From the NCBI GenBank assembly GCA_945861755.1, contig CAMAVQ010000002.1, positions 25,120 through 89,119 on the forward strand: DNA of 64,000 bases, written 5' to 3'. A program made the translations under genes and the position numbers. This DNA comes from Gemmatimonas phototrophica (lineage in GTDB: Bacteria > Latescibacterota > UBA2968 > UBA8231). Shown in pieces: positions 8,504 through 22,950 of the stretch (position 1 is the stretch's first letter; the number at the start of each line of letters is the position of its first letter). The notes below the pieces were generated by a model. It was not told the origin of the DNA. It did not search any database and saw only the letters and a list, made by a program, of their open reading frames with translations.

Positions 8504-11377
8504 TTGTCGACCAATCCTCTGCCACCAACCTCCGCCACCGAAATTCTCTCCCTGCACCCCACCCGCCAGACCTGGCTGATCTACCTGCTGGTGATGGTCG
8601 CCGTGTCCTGGGGCTGCTTTGGTAGCCTGGCCGACCACCTGCTGGATACCCACGACGACCAAGTCTTCAGGGACAGCATCGCCCTGAGTGAAGACTTTTC
8701 CTTTTTCTTTGCACCTGCAACGCAAAAGGCGGTGGGGTCGGGCCGTCCGCTCGCTGACCTGGTCGAAAACCTTCCCTACCTCGTCTGGGGTCCCGACCCG
8801 GCCTACTATCACCTCTTCGTCGTCTTCCTCCACACCCTGGCCAGCCTGCTTCTGGCCTACCTCGCCTGGGAACTGGGCCTGGGTCTGGGACTCAGTATGG
8901 CGGGAGGCCTGCTCTTCCTGATCAATGTGGCGCACTTCCAAGCCGTGCATTGGATCTCCGCCATGGACTATCCGGTGGCGCTGATGGTGAGCCTGGGGGC
9001 GGTCCTGTGCTGCGTGCGTTATTACCGGACGCAGCGGCCGGGGTGGTTCTGGGGGTTCTGCGGGATGCTGCCCCTGGGGGCACTGGCGCACCCGGCCGCT
9101 CTGATGGCCTGGCCTTTCTGCCTCTACTGGGCCTGGTGCGGAGAAAGGGGACTAAAGCCCCTGTGGCGTTCTCTGCTGCCTCTGGGCCTGCTGATGCTGC
9201 CCACCCTGGCCTTCATCTCCTACACGACGGCCGAAAAAACCAGCACCGCTCAGGCCCTCAGCCACTATTCGTTCGCCAACCTGCCGGCGATTCTGGAAGG
9301 CATCGTCCGCCTGCTCTTGTGGTTCTGCAGCCGCTTGCTGACCACGGCCCATTGGGCCCTGGTGGCCGTGTACCAGCAACAACTCTGGGAATTGGGCCTG
9401 GGCCTGGGGGTGCTGGCGGGGCTGGGGGTATTGGTGTGGAAGAAGATCCACCCAGCGGCGCTGTGGGCGGTGTGGACCCTGTTAATGCTCCTGCCTTTCC
9501 TGGTCCTGACCGAGGAGGTGGTCAAGGACCTGCCTGCGGGTCCTTCCCGCTACCTCTATCTGTCCACGGCCGGCTCCTCCCTGATCCTGGCCTGGCTCTT
9601 GGAGCGGAGCAGTCTATGGCTGGGCCGCTATCTGAAACCTTGGATTCCTTATGCTGGTGCGTTGGCCCTGATCCTGGCCTCCAGTTTTTTCTCTCTGAAA
9701 AAAGCTGAAGCGCTGACTTTTTACACCTCGGGCAGGAACTACATCTCCATGGGAGAAATCGACCTCGGTATCAAACAGCTAGAGCGGGCCATTGGCCGCG
9801 GCAGCGACACCATTCCCCTGCTCGACGCCTACAGCCGGCTGTGTATGCAACTGATGGGCACCGACGATCTCAAGCCGATCCTGGACCAGGCGCTGCAAAA
9901 ATTCTCCGCCGATCTCAATCTCAACTTTTTCCGCTCAGTAGACCTGTCGTTCAGCCCCGATCCAGCGGTCGCGCAACAGGCCCGCAACCGGCTGGTCTCT
10001 CTAGTGGACAAGTTCCAGGGCGAACAGCGGAAAAACGCCGAACTGGTACTCTTCCAGGCCTACGCCAACTACGGCCTCAACCGCGCCCAACAAAATGACC
10101 TCAACCGTGCGATTCCCGCCTACCACCGCGCCTTGGAATACAGCCCTGGAAATGCCAAGATCTACCGGCGCCTCATCCTGGCCCTAATAGCCACCGGACA
10201 GACCGAGGAAGCCACTAATCTAGCCCAGGAGGCCCTCCGCCTAAATCCAGACGATCCCGGAACACCTGGCTTGCGGGTGTTGTACTTGAGGCTCCAGGGA
10301 AAAGTCGACGAGGCCATTCGTGTCTGCCGCAGCGCCCTGCTAGAGCACCCGACAGAGGACCTGTTTACTCTGCTCGGGGGGTGTTATGAGCACCAGGGAG
10401 ACCTGGAAAACGCCCGTGCCACCTATCAGCAGTGTCTAGCGCTCTTTCCAGGCTGCCTGCCGGCCCGCCAGCGCCTGGCCGAGATTGACCGCCTGTTCGG
10501 CGACCCTGCCAGCGCCATCCAGGCGCTGGAAAAAACCATCGCCCTCGACCCAGAGACCGCTGCCAACTACTACGATCTAGGCAACCTGCACTACTCGGCA
10601 AAACATCTGGAACAGGCTGTCCTCGGCTACCAGGAGGCGATCCGCAGGGGCTTTCGCGATCCCAGAGTATACGCCAACCTCGGAACGGCCCTGCGCGGCT
10701 TGAAGCGGCTAGCGGAGGCCGAACAGGCCTACCAACAGGCGATTGAGCTGCAACCCGGCAACCCGACCTTCTACCACAATCTGGGTGGCGTGGCCCAGGA
10801 GCAAGGCGACCGCCAGGGCGGGATCGCCGCTTTCCAGCGGGCCCTCCAGCTGCACTCGGACAACATCGAAACCTATCTGGGATTGAGCCAACTCTACCAG
10901 GAAAATGGCCAACTGGATGAAGCGCTGCGGATCTATAACCAGATCCTAAGCATGGAGCTACGCGGCGGCACCGGCGAACGCTACGCCAAGGTGGGCACCG
11001 ACCTGTTCAAATTGGGCCAATTCGACGCCTCGATCACGGCCTACCGCAAAGCCCTGGACAAAAACGGCAACGACATGTTTACCCACGTCAACCTGGGCTG
11101 GAATCTCTACCTGAAGGGAGAGGTGCAGGAGGCCATCACCCACTACCTCCAGGCCCTGGCGCTGCAGCCCAGCAGTCAGGGCCAGTTCAACCTGGGCCTG
11201 GCCTACCTGCGGCTGGGCCAGGTAGAGGAAGCCAGGCAGGCCTACGCCGAGGGCATCAAGCGATATGGCGCGGCCGAGGCCCAGCAGGTCGGGGCCGTCG
11301 ACGACCTCAAGCAACTCATTGCCCAAGGCACCCAGGTAGCCGAGGCCCAGCGGCTGCTCGCCACCTACTGGCAATAA
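8504..11377 (+). CDS. Polytopic membrane protein with C-terminal TPR array
   Basis: About 10 hydrophobic helices in N-terminal half, then many TPR units (e.g. AIPAYHRALEYSPGNAKIYRRL); TTG start. Confidence 0.8.
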   Translation: MSTNPLPPTSATEILSLHPTRQTWLIYLLVMVAVSWGCFGSLADHLLDTHDDQVFRDSIALSEDFSFFFAPATQKAVGSGRPLADLVENLPYLVWGPDPAYYHLFVVFLHTLASLLLAYLAWELGLGLGLSMAGGLLFLINVAHFQAVHWISAMDYPVALMVSLGAVLCCVRYYRTQRPGWFWGFCGMLPLGALAHPAALMAWPFCLYWAWCGERGLKPLWRSLLPLGLLMLPTLAFISYTTAEKTSTAQALSHYSFANLPAILEGIVRLLLWFCSRLLTTAHWALVAVYQQQLWELGLGLGVLAGLGVLVWKKIHPAALWAVWTLLMLLPFLVLTEEVVKDLPAGPSRYLYLSTAGSSLILAWLLERSSLWLGRYLKPWIPYAGALALILASSFFSLKKAEALTFYTSGRNYISMGEIDLGIKQLERAIGRGSDTIPLLDAYSRLCMQLMGTDDLKPILDQALQKFSADLNLNFFRSVDLSFSPDPAVAQQARNRLVSLVDKFQGEQRKNAELVLFQAYANYGLNRAQQNDLNRAIPAYHRALEYSPGNAKIYRRLILALIATGQTEEATNLAQEALRLNPDDPGTPGLRVLYLRLQGKVDEAIRVCRSALLEHPTEDLFTLLGGCYEHQGDLENARATYQQCLALFPGCLPARQRLAEIDRLFGDPASAIQALEKTIALDPETAANYYDLGNLHYSAKHLEQAVLGYQEAIRRGFRDPRVYANLGTALRGLKRLAEAEQAYQQAIELQPGNPTFYHNLGGVAQEQGDRQGGIAAFQRALQLHSDNIETYLGLSQLYQENGQLDEALRIYNQILSMELRGGTGERYAKVGTDLFKLGQFDASITAYRKALDKNGNDMFTHVNLGWNLYLKGEVQEAITHYLQALALQPSSQGQFNLGLAYLRLGQVEEARQAYAEGIKRYGAAEAQQVGAVDDLKQLIAQGTQVAEAQRLLATYWQ

Positions 11378-11408
11378 AAAAGGGCGCGCGAGTTTTCCTC
11401 GCGCGCCC
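11376..11408 (-). terminator. Rho-independent terminator of gltBD
   Basis: Perfect 11-bp stem gggcgcgcgag/ctcgcgcgccc, 5-nt loop, T6 tract on the minus strand directly downstream of gltD. Confidence 0.85.
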
Positions 11409-11431
11409 GGACTCTAAGGAGTGAAGCAGGC

Positions 11432-12919
11432 TCAGGGCAATTGGGTCTGGCCCATCAGGTAGCGGTCGCACTCGCGGGCCGCGCCGCGCCCCTCGTTGAT
11501 GGCCCACACCACCAGACTTTGCCCGCGCCGCATGTCGCCGGCGGCGAACACTCCTTCGACATTGGTGGAAAACCTCCCGTACTGGGCCTTGGCATTGGAG
11601 CGCTCGTCGCGCTCCACCGCCAGCTGTTCGAGGATGGTATCCTCGGGACCCAGAAAACCCATGGCCAGCAGCACCAGGTCGGCCGGCCACACCTTGTCGG
11701 TGCCGGGGATTTCCTTGGGAAAGGGCCGCCCGTTGTCGCCCTTGGCCCACTCCACCTGCACGGTGTGCAACTCCTTGACCTTGCCCTGTGCGTCGCCCAC
11801 GAACTTCTTGGTGTTGATCAGGTATTGCCGTGGGTCGTCGCCAAAACGCGCCTTGGCCTCCTGCTGGCCGTAGTCGAGCAGGTAGACCTTGGGCCACTCG
11901 GGCCAGGGGTTGTTGGGCTGGCGGGTGTCGGGGGGACGCGCCATGATCTCGAACTGGGTGAGACTCTTGCAGCCGTGGCGCATCGAGGTGCCGACGCAGT
12001 CGGTGCCGGTGTCGCCGCCGCCGATGACGATGACGTGTTTGTCCTTGGCCGAAAGGTACTGGCCATCGGCGAGGTTGGAGTCCAGCACGCTTTTGGTGTT
12101 GAGATGCAGGAAGCGCACCGCCATGTGGATGCCCTCGAGCTGGCGGCCCTCGATGTTCAGGTCGCGGCCCTTGGTGGCCCCGCAGCACATCGCGATCGCA
12201 TCGAATTCCCCGCGCAGCTGGGTGGCGGGCATGTCTTTGCCGATCTCGACCCCGGTGACAAAGCGCACCCCTTCGGCGGCCATCAGGTCCACCCGGCGCT
12301 GCACCACCTTTTGTTTGTCCAGCTTCATGTTGGGAATCCCGTACATCAAGAGCCCGCCAATGCGATCAGAGCGCTCGAAGACCGTCACCCAGTGGCCGGC
12401 CCGGTTGAGCTGGTCGGCGCAAGCCAGGCCCGAGGGCCCAGATCCCACCACCGCCACCTTTTTGCCGGTGCGCTTCTCGGGGGGCCGCGGGGTCATCCAG
12501 CCCTCATCGAAGGCCTTGTCGATGATGGTACACTCGATGTTCTTGATGGTGACCGGTTTCTCGTTGAGCCCCAGCACGCAGGACCCCTCGCAGGGCGCCG
12601 GGCACACCCGCCCGGTGAACTCGGGGAAGTTGTTGGTCTTGAGCAGCCGCTCCAGGGCCTCGCGCCAAAGCCCCCGGTACACCAGGTCGTTCCACTCGGG
12701 GATCAGATTGTTGACCGGACAGCCCGAGGCCATGCCGCTGATCAGCGTGCCGGTGTGGCAGAAGGGGATGCCGCAGTCCATGCAGCGGGCCCCCTGCTCT
12801 TCCAGTTGCGCCTCGGGCAGGTGGAGGTGAAACTCCTGCCAATCGCGCACCCGCTCCAGGGGATCGCGATCCTGGGGCAGCTCGCGCTGGTACTCCATGA
12901 ATCCGGTTGGTTTGCCCAT
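11432..12919 (-). CDS. gltD: Glutamate synthase, small (beta) subunit
   Basis: [16 protein letters not shown]-terminus, [26 protein letters not shown] cysteine motif, dinucleotide-binding [15 protein letters not shown]. Confidence 0.96.
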   Translation of the reverse strand: MGKPTGFMEYQRELPQDRDPLERVRDWQEFHLHLPEAQLEEQGARCMDCGIPFCHTGTLISGMASGCPVNNLIPEWNDLVYRGLWREALERLLKTNNFPEFTGRVCPAPCEGSCVLGLNEKPVTIKNIECTIIDKAFDEGWMTPRPPEKRTGKKVAVVGSGPSGLACADQLNRAGHWVTVFERSDRIGGLLMYGIPNMKLDKQKVVQRRVDLMAAEGVRFVTGVEIGKDMPATQLRGEFDAIAMCCGATKGRDLNIEGRQLEGIHMAVRFLHLNTKSVLDSNLADGQYLSAKDKHVIVIGGGDTGTDCVGTSMRHGCKSLTQFEIMARPPDTRQPNNPWPEWPKVYLLDYGQQEAKARFGDDPRQYLINTKKFVGDAQGKVKELHTVQVEWAKGDNGRPFPKEIPGTDKVWPADLVLLAMGFLGPEDTILEQLAVERDERSNAKAQYGRFSTNVEGVFAAGDMRRGQSLVVWAINEGRGAARECDRYLMGQTQLP

Positions 12920-12937
12920 TTGTTTTCTCCCCTCTGC

Positions 12938-17533
<4,596 letters not shown>

Positions 17534-17598
17534 GGTGCGCCCTTTCTGCTCTTGCTCGGCCGGCTGCTAGCTGCCGCACCTTGGGATACAAATACAAA

Positions 17599-17640
17599 AG
17601 ACCGCCAGAGGTCGGCGCTTGGCGGCGCGACCTCTGGTCT
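17599..17640 (-). promoter_or_regulatory. Terminator-like hairpin in gltB 5' leader (candidate attenuator)
   Basis: Minus strand AGACC-AGAGGTCG...CGACCTCT-GGC-GGTCT-TTTG: 10-bp perfect core stem plus outer pairs and short T tract, about 65 nt upstream of gltB. Confidence 0.5.
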
Positions 17641-17773
17641 GCCTCAAACAACAGTGACTGGATTACCTGCAGGATCTGCGGAGGGAATTAGGACTGGGGA
17701 TTGGATCCCCGGACCACTCTCTGCGGGCTGCCGGGCCTGACTGCGCCCCACGGGCAAAGCTGCAAGGTGGGGT

Positions 17774-17803
17774 ATAATATAGTTGCGCCGGATGATTTGT
17801 CAA
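17774..17803 (-). promoter_or_regulatory. Candidate sigma70-type promoter of gltBD
   Basis: Minus strand TTGACA (17803-17798), N18, TATTAT (17779-17774); alternative TATATT at N16. Confidence 0.6.
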
Positions 17804-17896
17804 TCAAATTTTTGCCACTATTTCGCGGGGTTGTGCAATATTTTCCCTTTCAAAGAGAAAAATTTGGCCTAAATTTATCACCATCACCTGAAAGAC

Positions 17897-18487
17897 ATGA
17901 AAGTTTATGCCATGAGGAAGCTGGACGAGCAGGAACAGCAGATCATCCGCGCCCTGATCCGCAACCCCCGCTTCTCGGATAACAAAATCGGTGCGCTGAC
18001 CGGTGTGCCGGTGCGCACCGTCAGCCGCAAGCGGGGCCGCCTGGAGCAGGAAGGTATCCTCTCCTACTACACCGCAGTGGAGATGCAGACCAAGGGCACC
18101 GCCCGCTACAACACCCAGCACATGATCATCATCAAATTCAAGCTGGGGGTCACCCGCAGCCAACTGGTCCAGGAAATACGCAGCGAGCCCAATGTGGCCA
18201 ATATCTTCAGCGAACTGATCCGCGACAGCTACATGGCCGAGACCGACGGCCATATCGCCCTGGTGATGGTGCTAGAGGGCGAATCGGACAGCGACGTGGC
18301 CGAGAATCTTCAAGGGAAGATCATCCCCTCGCTCAAGAAGAACCACGGCGAGGATTCTATCGTCGAATTGCGCACCATCCGCCTGCTGGGTCCCATCCGG
18401 CGCGAGCACAATTATCTGCCGATGGTCAATATGCAGAACGGAGTGCTCAGGGACGACTGGCCGGACGAAGCGATCTTTGTGGAATAG
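17897..18487 (+). CDS. Lrp/AsnC-like winged-helix transcriptional regulator
   Basis: N-terminal HTH LDEQEQQIIRALIRNPRFSDNKIGALTGVPVRTVSRKRGRLEQEGIL; divergent from gltB. Confidence 0.75.
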   Translation: MKVYAMRKLDEQEQQIIRALIRNPRFSDNKIGALTGVPVRTVSRKRGRLEQEGILSYYTAVEMQTKGTARYNTQHMIIIKFKLGVTRSQLVQEIRSEPNVANIFSELIRDSYMAETDGHIALVMVLEGESDSDVAENLQGKIIPSLKKNHGEDSIVELRTIRLLGPIRREHNYLPMVNMQNGVLRDDWPDEAIFVE

Positions 18488-18507
18488 GGGCGAAGGGGCC
18501 TTCGCCC

Positions 18508-18954
18508 TTAGAGCGACTCAGCCAGCGGGGTGATGCGGATCTTGAGGGTCGCTTGGGCATCCTGGAAGAGGGCTTCGATCTCTCCCTGATTCTGCGGGGT
18601 GGCCCTGGGCGAGGCCTGGAAGATCACCCAGTTCTCGTACACGCTGGCCACTCCCACCGCAGCGCTGTCGGCGGTGCCGGCAAAAGCCACCACCAGTTGC
18701 TGGGGGGCCAGCGCGCCGTTGTTGACCAGGAGTTTGAGGGTATCCACCAGGCTGTGCTCCAGCGGGCCGACCAGGCTCTCCACCCGCACGCGCATCGGCA
18801 GGATCTCGCCGGGGTGCAGCCAGTTCTTCTCAACCTCCAGCGACAGGGCAAAGCGGTGGTCCTCGGTAGCGCGGGTCACGGCTTTGTCCGGTTCGGCACA
18901 GCCGGCCAGCAACAGGGTGGCCAGCAGCCAACACCTCGTTTTCATCACTTTCAA
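18508..18954 (-). CDS. Small lipoprotein, overlaps upstream secretin gene
   Basis: Lipobox LLLAGC after short signal peptide; 4-nt overlap with the secretin ORF. Confidence 0.65.
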   Translation of the reverse strand: MKVMKTRCWLLATLLLAGCAEPDKAVTRATEDHRFALSLEVEKNWLHPGEILPMRVRVESLVGPLEHSLVDTLKLLVNNGALAPQQLVVAFAGTADSAAVGVASVYENWVIFQASPRATPQNQGEIEALFQDAQATLKIRITPLAESL

Positions 18955-21347
18955 TTCCCCCTCCGGCCCAGCACTTTATCCACCTCTCTCAGGCTCAGGT
19001 TGAAGTTCCGCTCGAAGGCCGGATAGTACTGGTTGGGCGCGGTCTCGTAGAAAAGCTGAGCTACCTCCCGGTCCACCAGATGGTAGCGGGCGCGCATGTC
19101 CTCGCGGCTGGGAAAAAGGATCTGCAGACCGGGGTGAAAGGCCTGCAGGCTCAGGGGCAGTTTGCTGTTCAATTCGAGCAGGCGTTTGAGGACCAGCACC
19201 TGCCGCAGGTGGCGCACATCGTCCTGATTGGCCAGCAGAATGGTCCACTGCCGGGGCCGGCCCTCCCCATCCACTGGATTGAGATTCCGCAGCAGAGCCG
19301 TCCGCTCCTGTTCCCCGGCGGGAAGGAGGGTGTCGCGCAGCGCCGCCACCGGGTAAGTGAAGGGACGCCCGGGGCGCGGCGCGGTCTGCGCCTCAAAGCT
19401 GAGCAGCAGGGCGCGGTCAGGGGTCTTGAATACCGGCTCCAGCACTTCCCCCAGGGTCCGGTCCTCCTGGGTATCCTGCTGGGAGGCATCGCCGGCGGGC
19501 ACAAAGAAGAAGACCTTGTTCAGATCGACCTCCTCATCGAACGCCAGCTTGCCCACAATGTCCCCCAACATGCGCCGGACCAGGACTTCCTCCCCGGGGA
19601 TGCGGCCCTCTAGTACCGGGCTGATCCGCTCGTCCTGCCGCAGCATCAGATCTTCCTGGCAGGCCTGGCGCACCCGCCGCGTCAGGTCTTGGAGGACCGG
19701 ACTTTCCTGGATGAACTTGAGGTCCCAGATTTCGTCGTCGCGCACCCGATAGGCGTTGCGGAAGAGCTGGGTGTCGAAACGGTCGAAGAGCTTCGAGTCC
19801 TTGGGAATCAGGTAGCTGAAACTGTTGTCCTCGAGAGGCACGATATGGGGGGTGATGACCACGATCACCTCGCGCCGGCCCTGCTCGAAATGCTGGCGCG
19901 AGAACAACGCGCCTATAATAGGGATGTCGGAAATCAGCGGCAGGCCCACCTTGCGGCCCTGCTGATCGGTGGAGAGCAGGCCGCCGATGATAAAGGGCGT
20001 GCCGTCGGCCACCCGCACGAAGGTCTCCACCTGGCGGTTGTCCACCACCGGGGCAAAAGCCACCTGCGAGCTGCTGCCGCTCTGGGCGTTGGACTGGGAG
20101 ATGGAGCTGATGATGGTCTCGATCTGCATGGTCACCTCCGAGCCCTCTGGGTTGATGCGGGGACGGAGATTGAGGACAATGCCGATGGGGAAGTACTCCA
20201 CCGAGCTGGTGGTGGTCGAGACCGTGGTGGTGGAGCGAACCACCGGGATCTGCTGGCCCACCTGGATGCGGGCCTGACGGTCATTGAGCACCAGCACCGA
20301 GGGGCTGGACAGGATCTTGGCGTTGCCGCTTTCGGCCAGCGCCTCCAGCCGGCCCTTGAAGGAGAGGAAATCGGAGAAGGTGTCGCGGGAGAACAGGAGG
20401 GTGAAGGGCAGGTCCAGACCCTTGTCAGAGGTCTCGAAGGTGGTCTTGAGGTGCTTCTGCGAAGAATTCAGCCCCACCCCCAGATCCCGGAGCCGGTTGG
20501 TATTGACCTCGATCACCAGCGCCTCGATGACGATCTGCTGGACCGCCACGTCGATCTGGCTTTGCAACAGATTTACCAGCCGCTCCAGTGCTTCGGGATC
20601 GTTGCGATCGTAGACGATTAGCAGGCGCTCCTGCGGCTCGTCGGAGGTGGTGCCGTGTAAGTGGGAGCCACCCAACTGCGGAGCGCCTTCGATGCCTTTG
20701 CTCGCACCCATCGTCGGCATTGGCGCTTTACCCCTGCTGTCGGCTGCCAGCAGGCTGGTCTTGGAAGCGTTGGCCACCTTGACCACCAGTGGCAGCCTGG
20801 TATCCTTGCCGGTGACCAGGCCAAAGATTTCCTCATAGCTGTCGGGAGCGGCGGCCTTGGCCTCGAACTCGACGGTGCTGTATCCCAGAGCCTTGAGCAG
20901 GGCCAGGGCGCGGTCGGCCTCGATATGCCCCAGGTTGTACATCTGGTGGCCCACCTCCACCGGCTCGGACCCGGTGCTCCGGCTGTTCTGGACCAGGGGC
21001 ACGAAACGCGCCCGCACCTCTTCGAGCCCGGCCGGATCACGCCCGCCATAAAGAATAAAGTCGTACCCGCCGGCAGCCCCGGCAGCAATGGCGATTTCTA
21101 GGATACCCTGCGGACAGGCGTAGACCCGCACCTCCTGTACGCCGGGTCTGCCGGCCAGGCGTCCCTGGGTTTCGGGCTGGGCTGCGTAGCCCAGGGGCAG
21201 CAACACCCTCAAATCTGCCGCGTCCAGCAGCGCCCGGGTCTTGCTCAGCGAACGAAAAGGTGAAGCCACCACGCCCATCGGCTCCTGGGCATCCACGGCG
21301 GCGATCCAGCAACACAGCCCCAGCAACCAGGGCAAAGTGCGTCTCAT
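18951..21347 (-). CDS. Secretin-family outer-membrane protein (GspD/PilQ-like) with long C-terminal extension
   Basis: Secretin core VEYFPIGIVLNLRPRI...VRVADGTPFIIGGLLSTDQQGRKVGLPLISDIPIIGALFSRQ...REVIVVITPHIV; signal peptide from MRRTLPWLLGLCCW. Confidence 0.85.
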   Translation of the reverse strand: MRRTLPWLLGLCCWIAAVDAQEPMGVVASPFRSLSKTRALLDAADLRVLLPLGYAAQPETQGRLAGRPGVQEVRVYACPQGILEIAIAAGAAGGYDFILYGGRDPAGLEEVRARFVPLVQNSRSTGSEPVEVGHQMYNLGHIEADRALALLKALGYSTVEFEAKAAAPDSYEEIFGLVTGKDTRLPLVVKVANASKTSLLAADSRGKAPMPTMGASKGIEGAPQLGGSHLHGTTSDEPQERLLIVYDRNDPEALERLVNLLQSQIDVAVQQIVIEALVIEVNTNRLRDLGVGLNSSQKHLKTTFETSDKGLDLPFTLLFSRDTFSDFLSFKGRLEALAESGNAKILSSPSVLVLNDRQARIQVGQQIPVVRSTTTVSTTTSSVEYFPIGIVLNLRPRINPEGSEVTMQIETIISSISQSNAQSGSSSQVAFAPVVDNRQVETFVRVADGTPFIIGGLLSTDQQGRKVGLPLISDIPIIGALFSRQHFEQGRREVIVVITPHIVPLEDNSFSYLIPKDSKLFDRFDTQLFRNAYRVRDDEIWDLKFIQESPVLQDLTRRVRQACQEDLMLRQDERISPVLEGRIPGEEVLVRRMLGDIVGKLAFDEEVDLNKVFFFVPAGDASQQDTQEDRTLGEVLEPVFKTPDRALLLSFEAQTAPRPGRPFTYPVAALRDTLLPAGEQERTALLRNLNPVDGEGRPRQWTILLANQDDVRHLRQVLVLKRLLELNSKLPLSLQAFHPGLQILFPSREDMRARYHLVDREVAQLFYETAPNQYYPAFERNFNLSLREVDKVLGRRGN

Positions 21348-21444
21348 GGGCAACAACACTCCTAAGGCAAGGCAGAACCGCCCCATCATACAGCGGCGAT
21401 CTGCACCTGTCAAGGCAGAGGGCTGGGTGAGCGCCGGAAACTGG

Positions 21445-22818
21445 TCAGGAGGCAATCTTGTCCGAGGCGCCGCCGCGCGCGATTCCGGGCCTAAAGGGCT
21501 GACCGTAGAGCCGGGGCAGCAATAGCGACTCGGCCGCCCCGATGGCCTCCTCGGAAAAAGGGTTCTCGGCATCGCCCTCCGCGCGGTCCAGCCGCGTCTC
21601 CTTGCCCAAGACCACCACCCCGCCCGGGGTGACGGTGAAGCGCTGACGATCTGCTTCGGGGTTGATGCCCAGCTCGGCCCCCGGAGGCACCACCACCCCC
21701 TTGTCGATGATCACCCGGTGGAGGCGCGCCCCGGGCCCAACCTTCACCCCGTCCATCAGCACCGAATCATAGACCTCGGCCCGGTAGCCGATCTCCACCC
21801 CGGGTGAGAGAATGGTCCGGTGTACCCTGGCCCCCTCGATCACCACCCCGTTGCATACCAGCGAGTCGGCCACCTCGGTGCTCTGTCCGGTCTGGACGAG
21901 GCGGGCCGGTGGCAGGGCCTGCTGCCAGGTGTAGAGCGGCCAGTCGGGCTGGTACAGGGAGAAGGCCGGGCGCTCGCCCAGCAGGTCCATGCTGGCTTCC
22001 CAGTAGGCGTCCACCAATCCGATATCCCGCCAGTAGAATCCCCTCTCATCCTGGGCGGCGGCCACGTCGCAGGCCTGCACCCGCCGGCGCTCGCGCACCA
22101 TGCGGGGGATGATGTCGTGGCCAAAATCGCGGGTGGATTGGGTTTGGGCCGCATCCTCTTCTAACAGGTCGATCAGCACCTGGGTGTCGAAGACGTAAAT
22201 GCCCATCGACACCAAAGCGCGCGCGGGCGAACAGAGCATGGGTTTGGGCTGGGCCGGCTTCTCCTCGAAGCCGATCACCTGCCCGTCCGGGTTGGCCTGG
22301 ATCACCCCGAAACGCCGGGCCTCGCCCAGATCGGCGCTCATGCAGGCAATGGTCAGTTCGGCGCCGGCCTGCAGGTGGTGCTCCAGCAGCAGGCGGTAGT
22401 CCAGGCGATAGAGGTGGTCCGAAGAGAGGATCAGGGTATGAGCCGGGGCGTGCTGGCGGAGGGTGTAGATGTTCTGGTACACTGCGTCCGCCGTGCCCCG
22501 GTACCAATGCTCGTCCACCCGCTGCTGGGGCGGCAAGACCTCGATGCCCTCGTCACGCTCGGGCCGCAGAAAGGACCATCCCAGGCGCAGGTGGCGCTCC
22601 AGGGAGGCGGACTTGTACTGGGGCAGGACGCAGATCCGGCACAGGTCCGAATTGACGCAATTGGAGAGGGTAAAGTCGATGAGCCGGTACTGGCCGCCAA
22701 AAGGCACGGCCCCCTTGGTGCGGTCGCGGGTCAGCGGGTAAAGCCGTTCCCCTCGTCCCCCGGCCATCACCATGACCAGCGTGTCCTGGAATGCGCTGCT
22801 GCGGCGGTGTCTCAACAT
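21445..22818 (-). CDS. glgC: Glucose-1-phosphate adenylyltransferase
   Basis: VMAGGRGERLYPLTRDRTKGAVPFGGQYRLIDFTLSNCVNS, HWYRGTADAVYQN, C-terminal beta-helix. Confidence 0.95.
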   Translation of the reverse strand: MLRHRRSSAFQDTLVMVMAGGRGERLYPLTRDRTKGAVPFGGQYRLIDFTLSNCVNSDLCRICVLPQYKSASLERHLRLGWSFLRPERDEGIEVLPPQQRVDEHWYRGTADAVYQNIYTLRQHAPAHTLILSSDHLYRLDYRLLLEHHLQAGAELTIACMSADLGEARRFGVIQANPDGQVIGFEEKPAQPKPMLCSPARALVSMGIYVFDTQVLIDLLEEDAAQTQSTRDFGHDIIPRMVRERRRVQACDVAAAQDERGFYWRDIGLVDAYWEASMDLLGERPAFSLYQPDWPLYTWQQALPPARLVQTGQSTEVADSLVCNGVVIEGARVHRTILSPGVEIGYRAEVYDSVLMDGVKVGPGARLHRVIIDKGVVVPPGAELGINPEADRQRFTVTPGGVVVLGKETRLDRAEGDAENPFSEEAIGAAESLLLPRLYGQPFRPGIARGGASDKIAS

Positions 22819-22950
22819 GGCCGGCCTCTCTCGGAGCAGCTCGCACCCCGGTGCCCAGAAAAAAAGGGAACGCATCGATAACACGCTCCCCTTAAATCTA
22901 ATCGAGTGTCGACCCGAAACCAAAAAGAATCGCCGGTCGAGGCCACTAGC

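Noticed and set aside
17641-17760. Possible tRNA-like or riboswitch fold in the gltB leader
   Set aside because: No GTTCNANNC T-loop or acceptor pairing, and no known riboswitch motif recognised; only the terminator-like hairpin is supported.
18488-18507. gggcgaaggggccttcgccc hairpin between the Lrp-like gene and the lipoprotein gene
   Set aside because: Strong stem but no U tract on either strand; too weak to call as a terminator.
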